The notes: generated by a model not told the origin, from the letters alone. Counted from the stretch's first letter, positions 7,150 to 16,536 are shown. The stretch is 35,992 nt of DNA from Paludibacteraceae bacterium (GCA_017447875.1 JAFSMP010000038.1:1-35992); one strand, 5' to 3'. A program made the numbers and translations.

Positions 7150-8022
7150 ATGGAAATGATAAAGCAGGCCATTATCGAATGGCTGCGTGAAATCCTCGTT
7201 GGGGGCATTTTGAGCAATCTCTCCGGCCTGTTCGATAACGTCAACCAAAAGGTGGGCGAAATAGCCGGTCAGGTCGGCACAACGCCCCAGGCTTGGAACA
7301 GCAGCATCTTCAACATGATCCACACGCTTTCCGACAACGTGATGCTGCCAATCGCCGGTCTCATCCTCGCCTTCGTGATGACGCTGGAGCTGATCCAGAT
7401 GGTCACGGAGAAGAACAACATGCACGGTGACGTGGATACCTGGATGTTCTTCAAGTGGATGTTCAAGACGGCGGCGGCAGTTCTCATCGTTTCAAACACA
7501 TGGAATATCGTCATGGGTGTTTTCGATGTTGCGCAGAGCATCGTGTCAAATGCTGCTGGCGTGGTCATCGGAAACACGGCGATCAATATAGATTCTGTGG
7601 TCGTGAATCTTGAAGACCGGCTCATGGAGATGGACATTGGGCCTCTGTTCGGTCTGTGGTTTCAGTCCGTCATCGTTGGCATTACGATGTGGGCGCTCTC
7701 CATCTGTATTTTCATCGTGGTCTACGGTAGAATGATCGAAATCTACCTCGTAACCTCGGTAGCGCCGATCCCAATGGCGACCATGCTCAACCGGGAGTCC
7801 GGCAGTATGGGGCAAAACTATCTGCGCTCCCTCGCCGCCCTGGGGCTGCAAGCCTTCCTGATTATCGTCTGCGTGGCGATCTACGCCGTCCTGGTTCAAA
7901 ACATTGCCGTGACGGAGGACATCAGCGCCGCGATCTGGACGTGTATGGGATATACGGTACTGCTTTGCTTCACACTCTTCAAGACCGGCTCGATGGCGAA
8001 GAGCGTCCTGAGTGCCCATTGA
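7150..8022 (+). CDS. VirB6/TrbL-like conjugal transfer membrane protein
   Basis: This 290-residue polytopic protein has hydrophobic segments at about 68-88, 99-118, 168-196, 200-214, 221-247 and 256-275. The segment YLVTSVAPIPMATMLNRESGSMGQNYLRSLAALGLQ (near 200-235) is the hallmark of the VirB6-like channel component of Gram-positive type IV secretion systems in this ICE family. It forms part of the inner-membrane channel for DNA transfer. The start follows TAGGAGGG. Its upstream partner, maff2, is broken here by the IME, which could affect transcription reaching this gene. Confidence 0.88.
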   Translation: MEMIKQAIIEWLREILVGGILSNLSGLFDNVNQKVGEIAGQVGTTPQAWNSSIFNMIHTLSDNVMLPIAGLILAFVMTLELIQMVTEKNNMHGDVDTWMFFKWMFKTAAAVLIVSNTWNIVMGVFDVAQSIVSNAAGVVIGNTAINIDSVVVNLEDRLMEMDIGPLFGLWFQSVIVGITMWALSICIFIVVYGRMIEIYLVTSVAPIPMATMLNRESGSMGQNYLRSLAALGLQAFLIIVCVAIYAVLVQNIAVTEDISAAIWTCMGYTVLLCFTLFKTGSMAKSVLSAH

Positions 8023-8034
8023 CGGTGCTGTGCA

Positions 8035-8475
8035 ATGCTGAAACTGATCCCCGTCTCACTCGCAGACGCCAATGCCTTTGTCGCGGAGCATCACCGGCAT
8101 CACAAGCCGGTGCGCGGCCATAAGTTTTCTCTCGGCTGTGAACAGGACGGAGCCCTCGTCGGCGTGGCCATTGTCGGCAGGCCGGTCAGTCGGTATCTGG
8201 ATGATGGAAGGACACTGGAAGTAAACCGGCTGTGTACTACCGGGGAGAGAAACGCTTGCAGCTTTCTCTACGGAGCGGCGGCGCGAGCGGCAAAGGCCCT
8301 CGGCTATCGAAAGATCATCACCTATACCCTCGACACGGAACCCGGCGTGAGTCTCCGCGCCGCAGGCTGGAGCTGCGCCGGTATCGCCGGAGGAAAACGC
8401 TGGACAGGTGTGCGCTGCCCGAAGGAGGACCTATACCCGGCGCAAATGAAGCTGCGCTATGAAAAATATCTGTAA
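8035..8475 (+). CDS. XF1762 family protein (GNAT-like fold)
   Basis: This 146-residue protein contains FVAEHHRHHKPVRGHKFSLG, VGRPVSRYLDDG, LEVNRLCTTGERNACSFLYG and KIITYTLDTEPGVSLRAAGW, the ordered motifs of the XF1762 family. These proteins resemble acetyltransferases and are frequent in conjugative elements and phages; no substrate is established. It lies 12 bases after virB6 and directly before the PrgI gene. It has no strong ribosome site, so it may be co-translated with its neighbours. Confidence 0.8.
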   Translation: MLKLIPVSLADANAFVAEHHRHHKPVRGHKFSLGCEQDGALVGVAIVGRPVSRYLDDGRTLEVNRLCTTGERNACSFLYGAAARAAKALGYRKIITYTLDTEPGVSLRAAGWSCAGIAGGKRWTGVRCPKEDLYPAQMKLRYEKYL

Positions 8476-8489
8476 GGGGGTGTATTCCC

Positions 8490-8921
8490 ATCGCATACGT
8501 CAGCGTCCCCAAGGACCTCAATACCGTCAAGACCAAAGTGCTGTTCAATTTGACCAAACGGCAGCTTATCTGCTTCGGAAGCGGTGCGCTCATCGGCGTC
8601 CCGCTTTTCTTCATGCTCCGAACGCATATCAGCAACAGCGCAGCGGCCATGACGATGATCGTGGTGATGCTCCCATTCTTCCTGCTCGCCATGTATGAGA
8701 AGAACGGACAGCCGCTGGAAAGGATCATACGCAATATCATTCAGGTCTGCTTCCTCCGGCCAAAGGTGCGTCCCTACGAGACAAACAACTTCTATGCCGT
8801 GCTGGAACGGCAGGCAAATCTGGACAAGGAGGTACACGCCATTGTCTACGGCAAGAAAACTCACACGCGCAGAACGCCGCCAGATCGAGGCGGCAATCGC
8901 AAGAGCAAAAAAGCAAGATAA
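8490..8921 (+). CDS. prgI: PrgI family mating-pore protein, probable non-standard ATC start
   Basis: The product reads (M)AYVSVPKDLNTVKTKVLFNL, then two hydrophobic helices (about residues 31-47 and 53-70) and a basic tail. PrgI-family proteins are small VirB3-like membrane partners of VirB4. The conserved N-terminus extends upstream of the first GTG (8538). The only suitable in-frame codon behind the ribosome site AAGGGGG (8474-8480) is ATC at 8490, 9 bases downstream. ATC is a permitted rare initiator. If GTG 8538 were used, the conserved VPKDL segment would be lost. It overlaps virB4 by 80 bases. Confidence 0.75.
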   Translation: MAYVSVPKDLNTVKTKVLFNLTKRQLICFGSGALIGVPLFFMLRTHISNSAAAMTMIVVMLPFFLLAMYEKNGQPLERIIRNIIQVCFLRPKVRPYETNNFYAVLERQANLDKEVHAIVYGKKTHTRRTPPDRGGNRKSKKAR

Positions 8922-11229
8922 AAACAAGAAATCCGCCCAGGACAGCATCCCCATGCAGCGGATGTATCCTGACGGCATCTGCCGCGTGGTGGATAACTAC
9001 TACACAAAAACGATCCAGTTCCAGGACATCAACTATCAGCTCTGCCAGAATGAGGACCAGCAGGCCATCTTCGGGGGCTGGTGCTCCTTCCTCAACTACT
9101 TCGACGCCACAGTGCGCTTCCAGTTTTCCTTTGTGAATCTGTCCGCGACGAAAGAGACCTTCGCCGGGAGCATTGTCATTCCCCGCTGCGGCAACGATGA
9201 CGACAGCATCCGGGAGGAATACGAGGGCTTCCTGCAAGGTCAGTATGCGAAGGGCAATCACGGCAAGCTCAAAACCAAGTATCTGACCTTCGGCATCGAG
9301 GCGGAGTCCCTGAAAGCAGCAAAGCCCCGGCTGGAGCGCCTGGAGATGGATATTCTCAACAACTACAAGCAGCTCGGCGTTATCGCGGAGCCCCTGAACG
9401 GCAGCGAGCGTCTCCGCGTCATGCACGATATGCTCCACCCGGACGAGCCGGAGCCCTTCAACTTCCGCTGGGAGTGGCTGGCTCCTTCCGGTCTGTCCGT
9501 CAAGGACTTTATCGCGCCCACGTCTTTCACCTTCAAGACCGGCAACACCTTCGGCATCGGCAGAAAGATCGGCGCGGTATCCTTCCTGCAAATCCTCGCG
9601 CCGGAGCTCAGTGACCGGATGCTGGCGGACTTCCTGGATATGGAGAGTTCCCTCGTGGTGTCCATGCACGTCCAGTCCGTCGATCAGGTCAAGGCCATCA
9701 AAACCATCAAGCGGAAGATCACTGACCTTCAGAAAATGACCATTGAGGAACAGAAAAAGGCTGTCCGGTCCGGCTACGATATGGACATCATTCCCTCCGA
9801 CCTTGCCACCTACGGCGACGAGGCAAAAAAGCTCCTGCAAGAGCTCCAGAGCCGCAACGAGCGGATGTTCCTGCTGACGTTCACGGTCCTGAACATTGCG
9901 GACAACAAGCGGCAGCTTGACAACAACGTGTTCCAGGCTTCCAGCATCGCACAGAAGTACAACTGTGCGCTGACCCGGCTGGACTTCCGGCAGGAAGAGG
10001 GTCTGATGTCCGCTCTGCCCCTGGCCTACAATCAGATCGAGATTCAGCGGGGGCTGACCACCTCCAGCGTGGCGATCTTCATTCCGTTTACTACCCAAGA
10101 GCTGTTCCAGAGCGGAAAGGAGGCCCTGTACTGTGGGCTCAACGCCCTCTCCAACAACATCATCATGGTGGATCGGAAGCTCCTGAAGAACCCCAACGGT
10201 CTGATCCTCGGCACCCCCGGCAGCGGCAAGTCCTTCTCCGCAAAGCGGGAAATCAGCAACGTCTACTTCGTGACGGACGATGACATCATCATTTGCGACC
10301 CCGAAGCGGAATACGGGGCGCTGGTGGAGCGTCTGCACGGTCAGGTCATCCGTATTTCCCCGGTCTCCGAGGACTATATCAATCCGATGGACCTGAATAT
10401 GAACTACAGCGAGGAAGAGAATCCGCTTTCTCTGAAATCAGACTTCATCCTTTCTCTCTGTGAGCTCATTGTCGGCGGCAAGGACGGGCTGAAGCCTGTG
10501 GAGAAGACCATCATTGATCGCTGCGTCCGTATCGTCTATCAGGACTACCTCAATGACCCGCGCCCGGAGAAGATGCCGATCCTGGAGGACCTCTACAATG
10601 AGCTGCGGAAACAGGATGAAAAGGAAGCGCAGTACATCGCTACGGCTCTTGAAATCTATGTCACCGGCTCTCTGAACGTCTTTAACCACCGCACCAACGT
10701 GGATATTCACAGCCGGATCGTGTCCTACGACATCAAGGAGCTGGGAAAGCAGCTCAAAAAGATCGGTATGCTCATCGTCCAGGATCAGGTCTGGAACCGC
10801 GTGACGGTCAACCGGGAGGCGCACAAGTCCACCCGCTACTTCATTGACGAGATGCACCTGCTGCTGAAGGAGGAACAGACCGCCGCTTACACGGTGGAAA
10901 TCTGGAAGCGGTTCCGTAAATGGGGCGGCATCCCCACTGGCATCACGCAGAATGTGAAGGACCTTCTTTCCTCCCGCGAGGTGGAGAACATCTTTGAGAA
11001 CTCGGACTATATCTATATGCTCAACCAGGCGGCGGGAGACCGGCAGATTCTGGCCAAGCAGCTCAATATCTCCCCGCACCAGCTCTCCTATGTGACCCAT
11101 TCCGGCGAGGGCGAAGGTCTGCTGTTCTATGGCAATACCATCATTCCCTTTGTGGACCATTTCCCGAAGGACACGGAGCTTTACCGGATCATGACCACCA
11201 AATTGCAGGAGACCGCCCCGGCCTCCTGA
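8842..11229 (+). CDS. virB4: VirB4-like conjugation ATPase
   Basis: This 795-residue protein powers the type IV secretion apparatus. Walker A is GTPGSGKS at 457-464 and Walker B is YFIDEMHLLL near 667-676, followed by the conserved GITQNVKDLL region and a C-terminal QLSYVTHSGEGEGLLF. The start is TTG at 8842 because AAGGAGG lies 9 bases upstream and conserved sequence (STARKLTRAERRQIEAAIAR) begins there; the open frame extends to 8695 but reads as a shadow of prgI. It ends 31 bases before the NlpC/P60 gene, within the mating-pore operon. Confidence 0.92.
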   Translation: MSTARKLTRAERRQIEAAIARAKKQDKNKKSAQDSIPMQRMYPDGICRVVDNYYTKTIQFQDINYQLCQNEDQQAIFGGWCSFLNYFDATVRFQFSFVNLSATKETFAGSIVIPRCGNDDDSIREEYEGFLQGQYAKGNHGKLKTKYLTFGIEAESLKAAKPRLERLEMDILNNYKQLGVIAEPLNGSERLRVMHDMLHPDEPEPFNFRWEWLAPSGLSVKDFIAPTSFTFKTGNTFGIGRKIGAVSFLQILAPELSDRMLADFLDMESSLVVSMHVQSVDQVKAIKTIKRKITDLQKMTIEEQKKAVRSGYDMDIIPSDLATYGDEAKKLLQELQSRNERMFLLTFTVLNIADNKRQLDNNVFQASSIAQKYNCALTRLDFRQEEGLMSALPLAYNQIEIQRGLTTSSVAIFIPFTTQELFQSGKEALYCGLNALSNNIIMVDRKLLKNPNGLILGTPGSGKSFSAKREISNVYFVTDDDIIICDPEAEYGALVERLHGQVIRISPVSEDYINPMDLNMNYSEEENPLSLKSDFILSLCELIVGGKDGLKPVEKTIIDRCVRIVYQDYLNDPRPEKMPILEDLYNELRKQDEKEAQYIATALEIYVTGSLNVFNHRTNVDIHSRIVSYDIKELGKQLKKIGMLIVQDQVWNRVTVNREAHKSTRYFIDEMHLLLKEEQTAAYTVEIWKRFRKWGGIPTGITQNVKDLLSSREVENIFENSDYIYMLNQAAGDRQILAKQLNISPHQLSYVTHSGEGEGLLFYGNTIIPFVDHFPKDTELYRIMTTKLQETAPAS

Positions 11230-11260
11230 TTATGCTCTGAAAGAATGGAAGTGATTTGAA

Positions 11261-12991
11261 ATGAGCACCCGTAGTCCCAAGCTCCGGTTCACCAAGGAGG
11301 AACTGGAGGCCCCCGCAGTCAAGCGGGCGGCGGCAAAGGCAGACAAAGCGAAGCGGAAGCTGGATAAGGCCGAGGCGAAAATTCCGAAAAAGGCAGCGAA
11401 ACCAGCGGAGCGTGTGATTGACCCGGACACGGGAAAGTCCACGGTCAAGCTGGCCTTCCAGGAGAAAACGCCCCCGGTCTCCGGCCTTGCTCGCACGGCA
11501 ACCGTGGCACCCGGCATCGCCCTCTCCGCTGCGGCGCATCGAAAGGTCAGTGAGACGGAGCATGACAATGTGGGCGTAGAAAGCGCCCAGCGTCTTTCGG
11601 AAACTGCGGAGGGCGGCGTCCGACTGACGGAAGCGGCGTACCGCAACCACCGGCTACGTCCATACCGAAATGCGGAACAAGCGGCGGTCAGAGCGGACAG
11701 AGCGAATCTGTCCGCTCTGAATAAAGCCGCTTCCACCAAAGACCCGCAGTTTTCCAGCAATCCTTTCTCACGGATGCAGCAGCGGCGTCAGATCAAGCAG
11801 CAGTATGCGGCGGCGAAACGCGCCGGGGCTGACGCGATCAATGCCTCGGAGGTCATTGGAAAAGCTGGGGAAAAGGCAGCGGCGGCAACAAAGAAGGCCG
11901 GAGAGTTTGTCCGTAAGCATAAGAAGGGCTTTTTGGTCGTCGGTATGCTCGCCGTTCTGCTCGTCATGTTTATGAACATGATGTCCTCCTGCTCTGTACT
12001 GACAGAGGGTGCTCTTGGAGCGGTTGGTATTTCCACCTATCCCAGCAGCGACGATGCTATGCTCGGCGCGGAGGCCGCATATTGCCAAATGGAAGCGGAG
12101 CTGCAAGAATATCTGGACAACTATGAGAGCACCCACGACTATGACGAGTACCACTACGACCTGGACAGCATCCAACATGACCCCTATGTGCTCATTTCCA
12201 TGATTACCGCGCTGAAAGGGGGCGAATGGACGCTGGACGAGGTACAGGGCATCCTCTCCATGCTCTTTGAAAAGCAGTATATCCTCACGGAGAATGTGAC
12301 CACGGAGACCCGCTACCGCACAGAGACCCGCACAGGCACAAGAACGGTCACGGACCCGGAGACCGGCGAGAGCTCGGAGGAAGAGTACGAGTACGATGTG
12401 GAGGTCCCCTATACCTATTATATTTGTACCGTGACGCTGGAAAACTTCAATCTGAGCCATGTGCCGGTCTATATCATGTCGCAGGATCAGCTTTCCATGT
12501 ACGCCACCTATATGGCCACGCTGGGCAATCGCAGCGATCTGTTTCCCACATCTGCGTATGTCGGCAGGTATAATGGCAGCTACCAAACCTATGAGATACC
12601 CCCGGAGGCCCTGGCCGATGAAACCTTTGCCGCAATGATGGCAGAAGCGGAGAAATATCTCGGCTACCCCTATGTATGGGGCGGCAGTTCTCCCAGCACG
12701 TCCTTTGACTGCTCCGGCTTTGTGTCCTGGGTCATCAATCACAGCGGCTGGAATGTCGGGCGGCTGGGCGCTCAGGGGCTTTATAATATCTGTACTCCGG
12801 TATCTCCTGCCAATGCGAGACCCGGCGACCTGGTATTCTTCCAGGGAACCTATGATACGGATGGCATGAGCCACGTGGGTATTTATGTCGGCAACTCTAC
12901 AATGTTGCACTGCGGCGATCCGATCTCTTTTACAAATCTCAATTCAAGCTATTGGCAGGCTCATTTTGCAGCCTATGGACGCCTGCCTTGA
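11261..12991 (+). CDS. Membrane-anchored NlpC/P60 cell-wall hydrolase of the conjugation system
   Basis: This 576-residue protein opens a path through peptidoglycan for the mating channel. Residues 1-220 are very basic (Lys/Arg/Ala-rich, cytoplasmic). One transmembrane helix (FLVVGMLAVLLVMFMNMM) lies near 225-242, and an extracellular acidic region follows. The C-terminal NlpC/P60 domain (about 465-576) has YVWGG, catalytic Cys484 in DCSGF, His538 in SHVGIYVG and a third polar residue near His550. All catalytic positions are present. It belongs to the CD1107-like NlpC/P60 proteins of clostridial ICEs. Translation of the next gene starts just after its stop. Confidence 0.9.
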   Translation: MSTRSPKLRFTKEELEAPAVKRAAAKADKAKRKLDKAEAKIPKKAAKPAERVIDPDTGKSTVKLAFQEKTPPVSGLARTATVAPGIALSAAAHRKVSETEHDNVGVESAQRLSETAEGGVRLTEAAYRNHRLRPYRNAEQAAVRADRANLSALNKAASTKDPQFSSNPFSRMQQRRQIKQQYAAAKRAGADAINASEVIGKAGEKAAAATKKAGEFVRKHKKGFLVVGMLAVLLVMFMNMMSSCSVLTEGALGAVGISTYPSSDDAMLGAEAAYCQMEAELQEYLDNYESTHDYDEYHYDLDSIQHDPYVLISMITALKGGEWTLDEVQGILSMLFEKQYILTENVTTETRYRTETRTGTRTVTDPETGESSEEEYEYDVEVPYTYYICTVTLENFNLSHVPVYIMSQDQLSMYATYMATLGNRSDLFPTSAYVGRYNGSYQTYEIPPEALADETFAAMMAEAEKYLGYPYVWGGSSPSTSFDCSGFVSWVINHSGWNVGRLGAQGLYNICTPVSPANARPGDLVFFQGTYDTDGMSHVGIYVGNSTMLHCGDPISFTNLNSSYWQAHFAAYGRLP

Positions 12992-13005
12992 AAGGAGGGC
13001 AGCCC

Positions 13006-13245
13006 TTGAATCCCAAGATCGAAAAGTACCGTCAGGAGCGGGAGAAAAACAGAGAAAAGATTTCCCGGCTCCAGGCCCGGAACCGTGTGCTGGACGCAAA
13101 GATTCTGGAGCTGGAAAATACGGAAATTGTGGGTATGGTACGCACCCAGGGGATGAATCTGGAGGAGTTTGCCTCCATGCTGCAAGCCCTGAAAGCGCCG
13201 AATACTACGCCTGTGAAGGAGGATTCTGCTGATGAGGAAGAATAA
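13006..13245 (+). CDS. DUF4315 family protein
   Basis: This 79-residue protein starts at TTG 13006, chosen because AAAGGAGGG lies 6 bases upstream and the family begins MNPKIEKYRQEREKN. It is mostly a coiled coil (EREKNREKISRLQARNRVLD), then MVRTQGMNLEEFASMLQAL and an acidic tail. DUF4315 proteins recur between the NlpC/P60 and DUF4366 genes in this ICE family; no activity is known. It overlaps the DUF4366 gene by 14 bases. Confidence 0.85.
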   Translation: MNPKIEKYRQEREKNREKISRLQARNRVLDAKILELENTEIVGMVRTQGMNLEEFASMLQALKAPNTTPVKEDSADEEE

Positions 13246-14107
13246 AATCCGCATCTTATTCTTGCTGTTTGCCGCTGTGCTCTGCATGGCGGCATTTTCT
13301 TTGACCGCCCTGGCCGATGGGGGCGACTATTACGATTCCGAGCTTCCACTGGAGACGCCGGAGGTCGTGGAAACCGCTGAACCGGAACCTGTAGAGGAAG
13401 AGCCTGAGCCCGTAGAGGAAGAGCCCGTACAGGAACCAGAAGAAACGACTGGCGGTGTGGAAGAGCCGGTGGAACAGCCGGAAGAGCCAATCCCGGCGCT
13501 GACCCCGGATGGCAACCTCTCGCTGATCGACGATTTCTCCTTTGTTCGCTACGACGAGGACGGCAATCTGCTGAACAAGCAGTTTATCACCGTCCAGAGC
13601 AAGAGTGGCAATTACTTTTTTATCATCATCGACAGGTCCGCAGACGAGGAAAACGTCTATTTCCTGAACATGGTGGACGAGGCTGACCTGATGGCGCTGA
13701 TGGATAAGGAGGAAGAGGAAACGCCCGCCCCGGTGGTCTGCACCTGCAAGGATAAATGCTATGCCGGTCATGTGGATACCACCTGCCCGGTCTGCGCCAC
13801 CAATATGACTGAGTGTACCGGAAAGGAAGTCCTGCCGGAGCCGACTGCCGACCCCGATGAAGAGAAGGAACCCGATACACCTGCGAAGTCTAATAGCGCA
13901 CTTGGCGTCATTCTGCTTCTGCTGATCGGCGGCGGCGCTGGCGCTTTGTACTATTTCAAGCTCCGCAAGCCCAAGGCAGATACGAAGGGGCCGGATGACC
14001 TGGACGATTACGACTACGGCGAAGATGATGACACCGACTATGAAACGGAATCGGAGGAAGAAGAAACCTCCGGTGAAAACGATGCTGATGATGAGGACAG
14101 TCGCTGA
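13232..14107 (+). CDS. DUF4366 family membrane protein
   Basis: This 291-residue protein has an N-terminal signal segment (IRILFLLFAAVLCMAAFSL), a Pro/Glu repeat (EPVEEEPEPVEEEP, residues about 50-75), a folded domain (FVRYDEDGNLLNKQFITVQS...) and a Cys cluster (CTCKDKCYAGH...CPVC...C, about 169-190). A C-terminal transmembrane helix (LGVILLLLIGGGAGALYYF) and an acidic cytoplasmic tail complete it. It is probably exported and anchored as part of the mating apparatus. The Pro/Glu stretch looks like a wall-spanning spacer. Function is inferred from position only. Confidence 0.85.
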   Translation: MRKNKIRILFLLFAAVLCMAAFSLTALADGGDYYDSELPLETPEVVETAEPEPVEEEPEPVEEEPVQEPEETTGGVEEPVEQPEEPIPALTPDGNLSLIDDFSFVRYDEDGNLLNKQFITVQSKSGNYFFIIIDRSADEENVYFLNMVDEADLMALMDKEEEETPAPVVCTCKDKCYAGHVDTTCPVCATNMTECTGKEVLPEPTADPDEEKEPDTPAKSNSALGVILLLLIGGGAGALYYFKLRKPKADTKGPDDLDDYDYGEDDDTDYETESEEEETSGENDADDEDSR

Positions 14108-14151
14108 ACGCGGCTGCCCCATGAAGAAATAGAATTGAAGGAGGACAGTCT

Positions 14152-16203
14152 ATGAATCTGACTTTGGTGATCGCGGAAAAGCCCGCGGTTGGAATGAGCA
14201 TCGCCGCTGTGCTGGGCGCAAAGAGACGTGACAACGGTTTCGTGGAGGGCAACGGGTATCTCGTTTCCTGGTGCGTCGGCCACGTTGGGGAGTTTGCGGA
14301 GGCCAGCGCCTATGATGAACGCTATGAAAAGTGGCGCAGCGAGGACCTTCCCATTGTCCCTGAACAGTGGCGCTACAAGGTGAGCCGGGACAAGCATTCT
14401 CAGTATGAGGTGCTGAAAAAGCTGCTTTGCCGGGACGATGTTTCCACGGTGGTCAATGCCTGCGACGCCGGGCGTGAGGGGGAGCGCATTTTCCGCAGCG
14501 TCTACGCGCTGGCCGGATGCGACAAGCCGATCAAGCGCCTCTGGATTTCCTCGATGGAGGACGACGCCATTCGGAAAGGCTTTGATACTCTTCGCCCCGG
14601 CGAGGACTATGATCTTCTCTTTGCTGCCGCCGACTGCCGCGCAAAAGCGGATTGGCTGGTGGGCATCAATGCGACCCGGTTGTTCAGCGTACTCTATCAC
14701 CGGACCCTGAACGTGGGCCGGGTGGTATCCCCTACGCTGGCGCTCATCGTCCAGCGGGAAGCGGAAATCAGCGCGTTTCAACCGGAGCCGTTCTACACGG
14801 TGGAGCTGGGCTTGGAAGGTATGACCGCTTCCTCTGCGCGATTTGCCGAGATCACGGAGGCACAGAAGATCGTCGCAGCCTGCGGCGCGGATGCCACGGT
14901 GACGGCGATGGAGGCAAAGGAAAAGAGCGAAAAAGCCCCCGCCCTTTACGATCTGACCACCTTGCAGCGGGACGCGAACCGGATGCTGGGCTATACGGCG
15001 CAGCAAACCCTGGACTATGTTCAGGCACTCTATGAAAAGAAGCTCTGCACCTACCCCCGAACCGACGCCCGTTTCCTGACGGACGACATGGAGAGCACGG
15101 TCCCTGCGCTGGTGGATGCCGCCGCCTCTATCCTTGGAGCAAACGCTCCTGTGACGGTGTATGCGAAACAGGTCTGCAATAGCGGCAAGGTCAGTGACCA
15201 TCACGCCATCGTCCCCACCGTCAGCTCCATGAGAAGCGACCTCTCTGCACTTCCTGCCGGGGAGCGTGAGACGCTGCGCCTGATCGCCCGCCAGCTTTTG
15301 TGCGCCGTGAGCGCGGCGTATCAGTTCCGGGAGATCTCCGCAACGCTGCTCGGCGGCGGCACGGAATTCTCCGCAAAGGGAAAAACCGTGTTGGCTCCCG
15401 GCTGGAAAGTCTATATCAAGCAGGAACAGGAGGACAAGCCCCTGCCGGAGCTGGCAGAGGGACAGGTGCTTCCTGTGCGGATCGCTGATATTCACGAGGG
15501 CAAAACCACACCGCCTAAGCATTATACGGAGGATTCCCTTCTCTCCGCAATGGAGGTGGCCGGGGCAAAGGAAACGCCCGACGATGCCGAGCGCAAGGGC
15601 CTCGGCACACCGGCTACCCGCGCCGGGATCATCGAAAAGCTGGTGTCCTCCGGTTTCGTGGAGCGGAAGAAAGCGAAGAAGGCCGTCAACCTGATTCCGG
15701 CCCAGATCGGTGTCTCCCTGATTACCGTTCTGCCGGAACAGCTTCAGTCTCCGCTTTTGACTGCCGAGTGGGAGCAGAAACTCAAGCAGGTTGAGCGCGG
15801 AGAGCTGGCCCCGGACGTGTTTCTCCGGGAGATCACGGACATGGTGGGTGCATTGGTGCGAACCAGCAAGGCCATCCCCGGCGCGGAGGTGCTCTTTCCC
15901 TCCGGGCGCAAGGTCGTCGGCAAGTGTCCGCGCTGCGGTTCCGATGTGACGGAGAGCAAAAAGGGCTTTTTCTGTGAGCGGAACGACTGCCGCTTCGGTC
16001 TATGGAGGGACAACAAGTTCCTGACCGGGAAGAAGATCAACCTGACCGAGAAACTGGCGTCGGCGCTCCTGCGGGGAGAACCTGTGGCGGTCAAGGGCAT
16101 TTTCTCCGAGAAGACCGGAAAGACCTATGACGCGGACATCATCCTGGAGGACAATGGCAGCGCCGTTCGATACCGCCTTTCTTTCCCGGAGGGCGGGAAA
16201 TGA
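14152..16203 (+). CDS. topB: DNA topoisomerase III (type IA)
   Basis: This 683-residue enzyme relaxes and decatenates single-stranded regions during conjugative replication. The TOPRIM domain starts LTLVIAEKPAVGMSIA and carries NACDAGREGERIF near 102-115. The active-site tyrosine is Tyr301 in LCTYPRTDARFL, and SDHHAIVPT and GLGTPATRAGIIEKL are the usual later motifs. A C-terminal zinc ribbon (CPRCGSDV...CERNDCRFGLW) lies near 593-625. The ribosome site is GAAGGAGGA. Length is usual for ICE TopB. The next gene starts within its stop codon. Confidence 0.93.
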   Translation: MNLTLVIAEKPAVGMSIAAVLGAKRRDNGFVEGNGYLVSWCVGHVGEFAEASAYDERYEKWRSEDLPIVPEQWRYKVSRDKHSQYEVLKKLLCRDDVSTVVNACDAGREGERIFRSVYALAGCDKPIKRLWISSMEDDAIRKGFDTLRPGEDYDLLFAAADCRAKADWLVGINATRLFSVLYHRTLNVGRVVSPTLALIVQREAEISAFQPEPFYTVELGLEGMTASSARFAEITEAQKIVAACGADATVTAMEAKEKSEKAPALYDLTTLQRDANRMLGYTAQQTLDYVQALYEKKLCTYPRTDARFLTDDMESTVPALVDAAASILGANAPVTVYAKQVCNSGKVSDHHAIVPTVSSMRSDLSALPAGERETLRLIARQLLCAVSAAYQFREISATLLGGGTEFSAKGKTVLAPGWKVYIKQEQEDKPLPELAEGQVLPVRIADIHEGKTTPPKHYTEDSLLSAMEVAGAKETPDDAERKGLGTPATRAGIIEKLVSSGFVERKKAKKAVNLIPAQIGVSLITVLPEQLQSPLLTAEWEQKLKQVERGELAPDVFLREITDMVGALVRTSKAIPGAEVLFPSGRKVVGKCPRCGSDVTESKKGFFCERNDCRFGLWRDNKFLTGKKINLTEKLASALLRGEPVAVKGIFSEKTGKTYDADIILEDNGSAVRYRLSFPEGGK

Positions 16204-16496
16204 AGCTCACGGATGAAGAACGTGAAACCATCGTACTCTACAACCAAAAGGAGGCCACGGCCAGCGTTTATACCCATGACCCGAAGCTCCAGGAGAAGCT
16301 CCGGCGTCTTTCGGAGAAATACCCGGACTTGATCTATCCGGAGAAGAATATGCGCTCCGGTGCGGTCAGCTATATCGTTCCGAAGAAATGTGTCTGCATC
16401 AGGGAGCCCTACAGCCCGGAGCGCCGCAGAGTGCAGAGTGAACAGGCAAAGGCCGCTGGGCGCAAGCCGCCTGAAAGAAAGGAAAGACAGCAGTAA
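16200..16496 (+). CDS. Conserved ICE protein of unknown function downstream of topB
   Basis: This 98-residue protein contains EERETIVLYNQKEATASVYT, DPKLQEKLRRLSEKYPDL, a short beta-rich stretch (GAVSYIVPKKCVCIREPY) and a basic tail. It overlaps topB by 4 bases (ATGA). Proteins of this size and pattern commonly follow topB in clostridial ICEs, and I do not know a function. The basic tail would suit nucleic-acid binding. A strong hairpin follows. Confidence 0.75.
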   Translation: MKLTDEERETIVLYNQKEATASVYTHDPKLQEKLRRLSEKYPDLIYPEKNMRSGAVSYIVPKKCVCIREPYSPERRRVQSEQAKAAGRKPPERKERQQ

Positions 16497-16498
16497 GG

Positions 16499-16536
16499 GT
16501 GTACGCCCCGCGCTTACAGTGGCGCGGGGCGTACAT
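16499..16536 (+). other. Very strong 14-bp GC-rich hairpin between operon segments
   Basis: TGTACGCCCCGCGC (16500-16513) pairs perfectly with GCGCGGGGCGTACA (16522-16535) around TTACAGTG. The sequence after it (TAGTTCCGTTG) is not a T tract, so it is not a canonical intrinsic terminator. It sits 14 bases before the ribosome site of the next gene. It may stabilise the upstream mRNA end, pause polymerase or mark a processing site. Confidence 0.6.

Noticed and set aside
8737-10338. 533-codon minus-strand frame opposite virB4
   Set aside because: It mirrors the VirB4 coding sequence and its composition (Val/Leu/His/Gly-rich) is that of an antisense shadow.
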